From: Monomorium pharaonis | Lineage: Eukaryota; Arthropoda; Insecta; Hymenoptera; Formicidae | Assembly (NCBI RefSeq): GCF_013373865.1 | Contig: NC_050472.1 | Location: 7,125,276-7,189,275, forward strand | Length of the DNA: 64,000 nucleotides | Reading direction: 5' to 3' | In this document: positions 1 to 10,400 of the stretch, one piece after another | Layout of the letters: each line of letters begins with the position of its first letter | Position numbering within the stretch: position 1 is the stretch's first letter | The notes under the pieces: generated by a model | The model's input: the letters and a program-made list of their open reading frames with translations, nothing else | Database searches by the model: none | Told to the model about the DNA's origin: nothing | Translations under genes and position numbers: made by a program

Positions 1-152
1 CAAACTACATATAAATTGATAAATAAATATATATAACTTTATTGTCATTTTGCAGGCAAAAATTCTATGTTATTAAAACGTTGTATTTATATTTTTTATA
101 ACATGACCAAAAAGTAAGACACGAAAACTTAGCTCACGCAACTTAGCTCAGA

Positions 153-188
<36 letters not shown>

Positions 189-1011
189 ATTTTGCAAAAA
201 ATTAATTATAAAATTATTTTTTGCATATTGAACGTCAATTATTTTAGTAACCTGCAAAAATTGGTTTACAGCGTCTTAAACAAAACGTTTTATAAAGATG
301 CCTTGTTCTAGTTCAATAATTAAACAAAAATATTTTTAACAAAGAATTAAATTCAAGTAGCAATGCGAAACGAGCGCGGTAAGTAGAGTGCAACAAAGAC
401 CGCAGCCTGATAAGAAGGGGGCAATCTGCCCCCGCAAATATCATGCTCATTTTTTTTGCTTTGATTGCTATCAGTGTCATTTACAATTTAGCCAAATATT
501 AAATTTAGCCTTTTTATTGAACCGTTTTAGTGTAAATAATAAAAATAAAAGTCCAAAAATAATTTATATATCTTTTGATCGGTTTAACCAATTTTGATGA
601 AATTTTAATACATTTAATAATGAGAGTGATTTTGTAAACAAATGTGTATGTGTAATTCATTATTTTAAAAATCATTAATAACCATTTGATTTAATACGAT
701 TATAGTTTATTTTCTTATAATTATTTTATTTTATTATTTTTTTTAGTAAAAATTACTTATTGTAGAACATTGTAACAAAATGTTAATTTAATATCGATAT
801 ACTATATGGATATCAAGTTTTTCATGTATGCAAAATGTCTTACAATGATAAGTAAAAAATTTATATTATTGTACTGGAAAAATTCCGTAGCAACGAATAT
901 TTGTTAATAAATAAAAAGTAACAGTTCTGTGCCGGACTCCTGCCGTGGAGGACGCTTTATAAATCTGTTTTCGTTCCTTTAAATAAATTTGATGTTCAGA
1001 CGAAGTCTTGC
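1..1011. other. AT-rich left edge, no supported gene
   Basis: AT-rich sequence containing a 33-base adenine run and a short repeated phrase just before it. The Snf7-like gene to the right is transcribed towards this edge, so part of this may be its 3' untranslated region or hold a missing last exon. I could not find an exon encoding the usual acidic CHMP4 C-terminal tail here. Confidence 0.5.
155..187. repeat. Poly-A run
   Basis: An uninterrupted run of about 33 adenines. It could be a microsatellite or the A-tail of a retrocopy inserted in plus orientation. No target duplication or element body could be recognised next to it. Confidence 0.8.
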
Positions 1012-4000
1012 TTAGCTTTTTTTCCACGAGTGAGTGTGTGTGTAGAGTGACAAAAAGCGTCTCGACGTAACAGTATCATAAAAATAACAGTTACTTGTAT
1101 AAGTTTTGCTTGGGGCAACAGAAACAGCAGTTGGTACTGCTGGCAATTCATTGGTTGTTTTATCGATGCCAAGTAATTCTTTGTCGAGCTGTAATTCCTC
1201 CAACTCTCTCTCTAACTCGTTTTCATCGGCATTTTGACTGAATGTCACTGGATTAGGTATAGCTTCTGAAATTTTTCTCGCCACATCTTGTTGCTCTGCT
1301 ATGTCGTTTATCATATCATGTACTTCCCTATCGACATCCCTGTGAAATATATTTAAATAAATATTAAATTATAACATAAATATAAAACTATTTATTAAAT
1401 AAATCATTCAACATATATATATGACTCATGTTTTATACACTTGAATATTTTCATATTAAAAAGAAAAAAGCTTTAATAATATTGTTATACAATGTTGATG
1501 CCATTTTGTTTATATTTGTATATATTTTAGAACAGTTTGACCATTTAATTTAATCAAAATTTCATCAAAAATTTGTTAGTTTTAGCAAAATATTATTAAT
1601 ATGCAGAGTTGGTAAAATTCTACAGTTTTTCAATAAAATCCAGTGGTAAAAACTTTTCTAAAAAAACAAAAACAAAAACTTTTATTTTTTTAAATAATAA
1701 AATAAACAGAAATAATGTTCAGATAATGTCATTTAAGTGAGTCAATTAAAAAGTTTTTTATTTAAGTTTTATCTAAAATAAAATCCATAATAGATTGTAA
1801 AAATCGGAATAGAAAATTATCTTTTTGTTACAAGATAAATAGTAAGCAAAACACAAACCAAACTTATATTCATACAAATTTTTAACCCTTTGTTGCATTT
1901 TTTTGCTGAACATATTTCTGCTAAATATGAGGAAGTTTTTAATTGCAAATCTAAAATAAAAATTTTTTTAATTAAAATAACAAATTTTATATGGCCGACA
2001 AATTAAAAAAATTAACTATAACTTATTTATGTATAATATTTTATAAATAAGATTTTTAGGTTTCTAATTTTAAACCAGAGCTTAAAATATTAAAATACAA
2101 AATGCATTTATATACTTTATAATTAGATGCAATTTTTAAGCCAATTTGTTAAACAAAACTACTATTCTTCCATCGCTTATTTCCTCGCCCTCCTCCAATG
2201 CATTGTTTAAAATTATTATATATTGTTATTATTTATATACACGTACATATACAAGTCTCGGGAACATAATATCAATAAATATATTCACAAATTAATTGTA
2301 AGATGCATAAAAACTATAAAAGAATTGATGGATTATATATGATCTACTAGGCAACAATGCGTCAATTTGGTTACTATTTTTATTAAACTAAAAATAAACA
2401 TAAATTTTCATAATATTTATATTCAAAGTTTTTGTTTTAAAATGTATTATATAACACATTAATTTAAATTTAAAAACTACTTTATTATTCAAATAATACG
2501 TTAAAGAGAAAATTGCTACTAAGTCAGTACTAGATATTTGCAAAAATTTTATTTAGGATGATGTTAAATACGTTGCAATGCGAACACAGTTGACAATATG
2601 TACATCAAATACGCAAATAATTCGACTAACACTTTGAGTTCTCTTGAATGCAAAGGATAAAAAAGTATAAAAAGCAAGATTTTCTGTAGTCGCAAGTTAC
2701 GTCATCTTCTAAAGGTATAAAAGCGGATGTTATAAATGCAAAAACTTGGCGTCAATCAAGAAACAACGGTAATCAAACTAAACATAAAGAAAGATTAAAA
2801 AAATTGTTTAAAAAACAATTTTAGTTAAAAATTACAAAAGAGTTCAACTTATCAATTCATATATACAAAAGAGCGGTAAAAAGAAGATAAACTGTTCGTT
2901 ATAAAAATAAACGTATAAAAATAACATTGTTGGTGTCAAACAACGGAATGACGTTTAAACGAATTGTCCAGCAGTTTACAATATACAGGGTGATTCAAAA
3001 CAATCCAGGTGTCCTTGCAATGACATATTTTTTAGTTAATTCTGAGACAATTTATCTTTTACAAAAATTTTATCCAAAGCTTACTTTTTGAATTATTAAA
3101 TAAAATAGTTACCGAATCACGGGAGGCGTAGAGAAGATAGGCAGGGGCGGCGCAACTTACTATCCAACACGGGTGATTATAAATTCGGTGTCTTTTCATA
3201 CTGCCTGATGGATATATAATTTTACCGGGAATTAACAACACTTTACACGTAACACTTCACATGTAACAAACCCATAAATGCTGATAAGTTATAAATTTAT
3301 TATTCTTAAAAAATAATTTGTTACAAACTCAAAACAATGTTCCTCATAGATAAAATATTTGATTGCTTTGAAAAGGGAAGATTAATTTTGTTTTTACAAT
3401 ACATGTCCAACGTTTATTGTGATGCAAGCTCTCATATGTTTCAACAAAATTTTCTTGAACCATCTCTTGACCCTGTGCGTGTTCCAGGGTTAATTAATAT
3501 CTAAATAATAAACGAGAAACCGCAAAAAAAAAAACGTAAATTGTTCATACCAAGCGTTCCACGTAAGCGGTCGCATCGGGCAGTGAGTTGCCTACCTTTT
3601 GTACCCGACCCGTAATACAACTATTTCTTTTAACAATTCAAAAACGAACCTTCAGATAAAATTTTAGAAAAAGAAAAATTGTCTCAAAATTAAACCAGAA
3701 ATACGACATTTTAAGAACAAAAGATTGTTTCAAATTATACTGTATATAGCTAATTATTTAATAAAAATAAAAATATACTAAAAATCTTACATATGTTGAT
3801 GCGCAGCTTTCATCGCGTCCACAACGTTTTTCATGGTAAAAACAGCAATGTTTGTATTTGCATATTCCAACGCTTCTCTTTGCATTTTAATTTTAGACAA
3901 TATACCATTATATCGCTGTAATTGTTGAAGAGATCCTTTCATTTTTTTCAACGCAAAAATGGCAACTAAAAAAGATATACAACTTAAATAATAACAAATA

Positions 4001-4112
4001 AGTAAAATGTTAGTAATATGTTGAGTTTGTTAGCAGATTCAAATATTACGATAGATAGCTTGGTATTAATTGCGTTACTAAGCTTGTGTTTTACCGATTG
4101 GTTCCGGTTCCG

Positions 4113-4154
<42 letters not shown>

Positions 4155-4911
4155 TATATATATATTATATATACTAGCTTTTTCGCCCGCGCTCTGCGCG
4201 GGCTCAAAAGCTCTTAACTTCATGCACACACATATATAAATACCGCGTCTGTATGTCCGCGGTACTTACACAGAATTAGATATAGATAAGACAAAACTAG
4301 TTTTCTGTCTCATTTCATAACTTTTCCTCATAATGCATGAGCGGCCGTATTTGTAGGTATGAGACAGAACTAGTTTTCTGTCTCACTTCTTGGACACACT
4401 TGTACGAGTTCTTTTCCCCTTTCATTAGTATAAGATCTATGAGGTCCCTGTCCTTAAGTTTATTTTCAAATGCTCTCTAAATCATTCAGCTAAAAAGCAT
4501 TTGAAGATAAATTTAAGAATCTTGAATATACAAAATGACTTATGAATATGGAATAAGTTAATAGCCAACCAAATCTAGAAACAGGCAAGCTAACAAATCA
4601 ACAATAAAAATGCAAGACATAAGTACTACAGTCGCGAAATAACAATCAAATTATAAAAGTTAGATTAACAGGATATACGAGGATTGTAGAGATCGTGTAA
4701 AGATTATACCTTCTTTGTTCTCCGAATAATTTTTCCTCGCTATCGACATTTCAGCGTCTATTTTAGCCTGAAAAAGGTCCTGCATTCTTAGTGCTATATC
4801 CTCATTCCTGCGTAATTCCTGAATCACCTCGGCTGTCGAGAGAGCGGCCAGCTCCTCTTTGCCACCAAACACCTTGATTAAGAAACTCATTGCGTCGCGT
4901 ATACCACTCAT
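1012..4911 (-). CDS. Divergent CHMP4/Shrub-like ESCRT-III subunit (Snf7 family)
   Basis: Three minus-strand coding exons are seen: 4911-4710, 3965-3791 and 1339-1012, joined by GT/AG introns with matching phases (705 bases, 234 residues). Exon 1 encodes MSFLIKVFGGKEEL, close to the CHMP4 start. Exon 2 encodes KMQREALEYANTN and exon 3 MDVDREVHDMINDIAEQQDV followed by ELERELEELQLDKELLG, all characteristic of CHMP4B and Drosophila Shrub. CHMP4 proteins polymerise on endosomal and nuclear membranes in ESCRT-III scission. Odd points: the basic helix-2 stretch is altered and one residue shorter, and the C-terminus runs into an unrelated tail (SLYTHTHSWKKS) instead of the acidic ALIX/VPS4-binding motif. 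A GTAACT donor-like site inside exon 3, near 1095, could instead lead to a last exon outside the window. The start could be the first ATG (4911) or the ATG at MSFL seven codons in. Family assignment is firm. Whether it is the main Shrub gene or a fast-evolving paralogue is inference. Confidence 0.82.
2986..3742. mobile_element. Foldback DNA element with long inverted arms (MITE-like)
   Basis: The ends begin CAGGGTGATTCAAAACAAT on the left and, in reverse complement, CAGTATAATTTGAAACAATC on the right. Both are flanked by TA. The arms stay alignable for roughly 170 bases, including GAGACAATTT-A/T-TCTTT and AAAATTTTATC. No transposase reading frame is visible, so this is a non-autonomous element. 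TA duplication suggests Tc1/mariner-type mobilisation (inference). It lies in intron 2 of the Snf7-like gene. Confidence 0.75.
4118..4173. repeat. TA dinucleotide microsatellite
   Basis: About 17 TA units followed by imperfect TA-rich sequence, inside intron 1 of the Snf7-like gene. It directly abuts the GC-rich hairpin segment on its right. Confidence 0.85.
4174..4384. repeat. Possible retroelement fragment with GC hairpins and repeated palindrome
   Basis: Following the TA run is a GC hairpin, CCCGCGC-TCT-GCGCGGG, and then a CCGCG/CGCGG pair around 4243-4262. A palindrome-like phrase ending ACTAGTTTTCTGTCTCA occurs at 4290-4312 and again at 4361-4385. The second copy forms a 9-bp stem (GAGACAGAA/TTCTGTCTC). 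GC hairpins next to TA-rich runs are a habit of some insect retroelement termini, but the family cannot be named from this piece. Confidence 0.35.
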
Positions 4912-5168
4912 TTTTTAGATAATTAAAAATTACTCTTGATGATGAATACTAGTGCATTAACTTTAAGATCAAAATCAAAAATTTACCCGTTGTTACATCC
5001 GTTATGAAATTATCACCACCACGTGTGCTTTCCAGCAAGACACATAACCATAGACTTACTAGAAAGTCTAGTTTTTGGGAATAAAGTTCAGTCACAGATT
5101 ACTAAAGCCACACAGTCGTTCCTGTTAAAGCATGTTTAATTTCTGTACCTGAAAAAACGGACACTTAC

Positions 5169-5243
5169 CCAAGCGTCAACCATCGCTGACGTTGCTTGAC
5201 TTTGAAGATCGTATACGCATCCTAAAGCTTCGTGATGATCCAT
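5169..5243 (-). CDS. Candidate short minus-strand exon with strong donor
   Basis: Read on the minus strand, an ATG opens 25 codons (MDHHEALGCVYDLQSQATSA then MVDAW). They end exactly at a consensus donor, GG|GTAAGTGT, in phase 0. It sits 260 bases upstream of the Snf7-like first exon. It could be a 5' exon of that gene, a first exon of an unrecognised gene, or chance. No acceptor that continues it convincingly was found. Confidence 0.25.
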
Positions 5244-5615
5244 GAACACTTCTTGTTTATGCATACATATTTGTTATAGATTATTACAAGAAATGTTATT
5301 ATAGATTATTACAATAGTTGTCAGAAGGATGAAACATATGTATATTATAATTAACACAAACTAGGATGAATGTTGCGTGAAGCAGAACGCGACATTCTGT
5401 CATTGCAAATCAGCACGCTCTTAAATTGTATATTAATTTTGGTTTGTTAATTATATATAGCGTATTTCGTGTATAAAAGTATAAATTAGCATTTATTAGG
5501 TGATATATAATTGTAAAAATTTAATTGAGATTATCCAAACACTCAAGTAATTTCTAATAAATACTCAAAGTATTCCAAATAATAAATTGCGAAGTATTCA
5601 TTGCAATGAACTCTA

Positions 5616-6232
5616 AAGATGCAATTTCATGCGAGCGAAGAAAAGCTGGCGTTTACTCCCACTCCATTGCAATGAAATTTCGGCATTGAAATGCCAAAGC
5701 TATCGCCTCCTACCTTTTCATGGAGCGTTTCTTCGCTGGCTTAAATTTGAAATAGTTCGAAAATATGGAGGAATACGTAAGAGCTACAGCAAAGATTAGA
5801 AGACGACGTGCAGCTGCCGTAATTGCAGCTATGCATTTAATACAACGAAAAAAAAGTGTACAATAAGAAAAAATACTGAGTAGCACCTATTTTCGAAAAT
5901 CGTTCAAAAAACAGTTTTTTCTTTGCTTCAATTCCAAAGTTGATTTTGAAGGACATACGTCTCCATAATTATACGTACGTTATTATAATTATACTTTTCC
6001 AATATTTTTATATCCTATTAAAAATTAATATTTTTCCATTTTTATTTTATTCAAAATATATTTTACCTGTTCCATCATGACGTTAATTTTATATTTCGTG
6101 TTTGGCGTGCTTCGCTGATAGTTGGACTCAGTCGAACTTTCAGCGTGTTGTTGCTGATATAGTCATATTGTCGAAAATCAAAGAAGAGAGGGTAAACGCC
6201 AGTTTTTCTTCGCTCGCATGAAATTGCACCTT
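5616..6232. mobile_element. Foldback DNA element with 45-bp terminal inverted repeats
   Basis: The left end reads AAGATGCAATTTCATGCGAG and the right end in reverse complement AAGGTGCAATTTCATGCGAG. Identity continues through GCGAAGAAAA-G/A-CTGGCGTTTAC for about 45 bases with few mismatches. TA flanks both ends. Total length is 617 bases, too short for a full transposase. The centre holds a small basic reading frame (see next entry). Confidence 0.75.
5765..5866 (+). CDS. Small basic ORF inside the foldback element
   Basis: A 33-codon ATG-initiated frame containing KIRRRRAAAVIAAMHLIQRK, then a stop. The Arg cluster followed by an Ala-rich helix resembles the very N-terminus of some insect transposases, so it may be a remnant of the autonomous parent. 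It is too short to classify. It could equally be chance. Confidence 0.25.
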   Translation: MEEYVRATAKIRRRRAAAVIAAMHLIQRKKSVQ

Positions 6233-7079
6233 TAAGAAATACTTCAATGTAAACACTAATTGTGGCTAATTCTTTAAGAATTCTTTATATATTCATTTTT
6301 CTACTTCTGTAAGTATTCTTTAAATTATGACTTCTTTATGAATTTTTGTTCATCTCTGTACTATCTGGGAAGACTTTTAGAATCTTTACATATCTTATTA
6401 ACTTAAATATTTTATACAAATTACTTACTAAATAAAAAAATATACTTTACTAGGTTCATAATTTTGGGGCCTCATTTCTCAGGCGTTGTTTTTGAGCCCC
6501 ATGTTACAAAAACATTTATTATTACAAAATACAAAACAGTATTATAAAAACTATATACTGTGCCATTTGAAGTAGAAGACACTTGCCTTTTTATATTTTT
6601 TATATTTTACAATTTTTATCTTTTGTTTAGGAAATACTATCCAAAAACGAAATAATGTGCCAATATTGATGATATTTCTTTAAGTTTCAGTAACAAAATG
6701 TATTAAATACATTCCGGATGTTGAAAGTACACAAATATTACTTGTGGTGAGCAAGTGTTTAGATATTCGGGTCAATTGTTCGGTTTAAATCGTTTGTTCT
6801 ACTTCAAAGATGCGTTCCTTTCTTGATGGCGGGAAAATTCATATTTGCAGGTTGGCAGACTTGGTCGCAGTATCGTATCGAAACGTTCCGACCTACGCTT
6901 AGAATTTTTAACATTTTTATCCTTCACTTTTTTCCTTTTAACACATACAAATCGCATTATTGGAATATAATCCTACTACTCTGCAGCTGTATCTCTCTTT
7001 TTTCTCGCATACATGTCGCGTGTATTTGATGTTCCTTACCGGATAGAACAGAAATCGAACAGATTATACGAGACTCACA
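6233..7079. other. AT-rich intergenic interval before NKAIN
   Basis: AT-rich sequence between the foldback element and the CpG-rich NKAIN upstream block. Short open frames here are not supported by splice sites or recognisable protein. Confidence 0.5.
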
Positions 7080-7474
7080 GCTCGTTCGGCCCCGACGAAG
7101 AGAGCGACGAAGCTTTTTTTCTTTCACGCAGCTGCCGCCGCGATGCCGAGGGTGGGGAGACGAGTTTCTTTACACGTGCCGCGGTGGTGGCAGTCGTTCG
7201 CCGACCGTGACGAAACGTGCGTGCTCCGGTTGCCTGGGCTACGAGCGCACGGTGCATGCCACTTGCGGCACGCACAGGCCCGCGCACCGTGTAGTGAATA
7301 CCGCGCGCGGTGCAGGGAGGGTGGAAGGAACAAGTGTTCCAAGAGGAAGCGACGAGCACACACGGGTAAAAGCGAAAGATGGCGATGGCGCAGTAGTGAT
7401 GCAGTGCGAGCGTGTGCTCCGTTGTCGTTTGCCCCGATCGTCGTCGCTCGTTGAGCGGAGCGCGGCCAAATGAC
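7080..7474 (+). promoter_or_regulatory. CpG-rich upstream/5' untranslated block of NKAIN
   Basis: Base composition switches abruptly to GC- and CpG-rich sequence directly upstream of the NKAIN start codon and falls off inside the first intron. Many overlapping open frames on both strands are a by-product of the GC content. No TATA box is evident, which fits a CpG-type promoter. The exact start of transcription cannot be placed. Confidence 0.5.
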
Positions 7475-10400
7475 ATGGGAATTTGCAGCAGAAGGCACTT
7501 TCTATTGACAATATGCAGCCTGCAACTTGTGAGTGCACATTCAAGTTAATCCGGACATTCAAGTTAAGCCGCCAGCCTTCGGTTTCGATCGCAATTTATT
7601 ATTTGGCTAGCAATTGTCATATATATATATATATACAATATATGTATACGTGCATGATTCTACCTCTACCTGTGACTGTGACAAAGATCGAGACACACAC
7701 ATCTCTTCCATCTCTTTTCTTCCTGCGGATTCCGCGATTGTGATGCGATATGCTTTGTTAGTCACGCTGTTTTGCGAGCGGCGTCCATCGGGAGATATGA
7801 GAAAGAGCCGTTACCCACGTTTCTTTTATCGTCTCGATTTACGGATTATCGTTTTATCGTAGATCGACTTGGGTTCGCGCGGTTTATCTATCGAGAGACC
7901 TTATTAAAACGGAGTCTCATTACGAATTTTGTTATATCATTGGATGGACGTCGCCTCGATAATATTTGTGCGATAATACAACTGCATTTCCATGTATTTT
8001 TTTAAATGTATTCTAGCATGCCACGAGTGACTTGCTTTTCGTGTCAGAAGAAAGTAATTGCAATACGAGTCTGAGTGTTCCTTTCAGATTTCTTTTCTGG
8101 AATGTAGAAAGATTTCTCCTCGTTAGAATGCTGTAATATTAAATTTCAGTATCTAAATGTAATAATTTATACATAAAGATTCTATATACATGAACTGATT
8201 AAATTAATAACGCAAATGAAAAATAAATCATTGAGTAGAGTTTGACAAATAAATTTTAAAAAATGTATAAATATTGTATATTTGATTTTTTGTTATTTTT
8301 TAATTGATACAAATTTGAATTGTGCTTAATATGGAACATCTATTTTTATTGAGTTTTGTTGATTAAAATAATAATGTGAAATAAAGTTTCTTCTGAAGAA
8401 ATTTAGTGAGTTAAGAATTTTGGACAATCCGTCATATAGCTATGTAGCGCCATCAAATGCCATGACTCAGAATGGTTAATTAACTGAGTATTTAGAACAT
8501 AGGGCAATTGCCGTAGATTAAGAACGCTCACAAAGGAATCAACAGGAATTGAGATGCTTGTCACTTGTTACTTTGTCTTACCCTCTGTACTAAATGCGTT
8601 GTGTTGTAATTCATTTTGTTTTTACTTTTAGATTACTACTATCGAACGACAAATCTTCGACTTTTTGGGGTTCATGTGGGCCCCGATACTGGTCAACTTC
8701 TTCAATATTATCTTCGTAATTCTAGGATTCTTTGGGGCCTTTCAGTATAGACCTAAATATATTATATCGGTAAGTATTAGCTTTTAATATGCGTAAATAA
8801 AAAAAAATTTTTATAAATTGTTTATTATATTGTATTACTAATCACTATATTTACATTGAGGTGTTAATAATTTATGTTTTGTGTCATTTAAAAAAAATTA
8901 TTGAAACAGGCAGATATATGTTTTATTCCTATTGTTGAACTAATTATTTAATTTTATTAAAATAACTCATTTTTGTTTTAGTATTGTATATGGAATACAT
9001 TATGGCTAGGATGGAACATATTTATCATATGCTTTTACCTCAATGTAGGGATACTGGACAAAGTAAGTAAACACATTTATGCAATATAACATGAATTATC
9101 GTTTATGTATATAATATTGCAATATTATTTTTCAGCATAGTGACATACTTAACCTTGGTACTGGTAGTTTTTCATGGTGGTATGTGAATGGGCCAGGCTG
9201 CAAAGCCGTTTACGATGTAACGGAGCCAGAGCTTTTTCGACCTGCACGACCTACTAATGTAACAGACTGCGTGCTGGATTATGAAGTGATAGAAATTTTA
9301 CACGCCGCAACGCAATGTCTTTTAGGTGTAAGTGAAAAATCAATTATATAATATATTATCGCAATGACTACGTGGAGTTTATTGTTATATTGTTGCATAT
9401 GAATTAGTTGTATGTATTGGATCCAAAGTTCAGCTATTTTACATGTTTTAGATTTTGGCGATTGTCGGCGGAATTTGTCTCAGTAAAGTGTTCCTTGAGG
9501 AAGATGATAGCTGTGAGTATATTTAACAGTCGTATTTTATGTTTAAATAATTCATAATTTTTGTTCCAAGTTACAAGGGAAATTTCCAAAGAAAAAATAT
9601 TTATATGTAATTACATCTTTATTATATACTTTTATAGATTTTTCTGTTGTTTGATTTATTGATTATACTATTTTGTAATATATGATTAATATAAATAATT
9701 TTAAATTATGTATGTAATCTCAAACTTTTTGGTAATTATGTGCAGTTTTTTAAATATTTGAATTTATTTGATCTCTGTTTGACTTTTTATCATGCCACAA
9801 TTTTTTTTACAAAATAACAAATTAAGATATATTAATTTGAGTTAAATTGTAATTATAGTTTATTTTGCATGATAGCATTATTTTTTTTTTACTTTTGAAA
9901 TTTCCCTTATATATCAGAATGCAGCCAGGCATATTTAAAAGTTTAATATTTAAGATTTCAATAAAATTAGATGCATTTTGATATTTTAAAAGATATGTAT
10001 AATACTTGCTTGAAATAAGAAGTAATCTTTCACATTTTACTGGTTTGTGGTTTGTGATAAGCAATTGGGAACAGGTTGTGGTTATTATCAGAGGAACATA
10101 TTCGGTAAGAGGAAAAAATATGGAAGTCGAATATTATTCTATACGTGTTTAGAGAACTTAAAGCAACACGTCATTATATTTTTACTTTTTATAATTTTTA
10201 TACAATTATTGTTAATTTAAATATTTTAATAGGTAGATAATTCTAAGAACGTAAATGAGATAAATTAATAATTTAATTTTTCTATACAAATTGAATACAA
10301 AATATAAAGTTGTGTTAGTTTATGTAAGCACTAGAATTTTATTTTTAGATCTGATTCATATTATTAGTTATATCATATTCCTAATTGCACAGTAATGTAT

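Noticed and set aside
3059..3241. 60-codon minus-strand frame
   Set aside because: It lies across the arm of a foldback element and lacks transposase character.
7013..7562. Seven overlapping open frames on both strands
   Set aside because: They are a by-product of CpG-rich sequence upstream of NKAIN. Only the short frame beginning at 7475 has family similarity and a donor.
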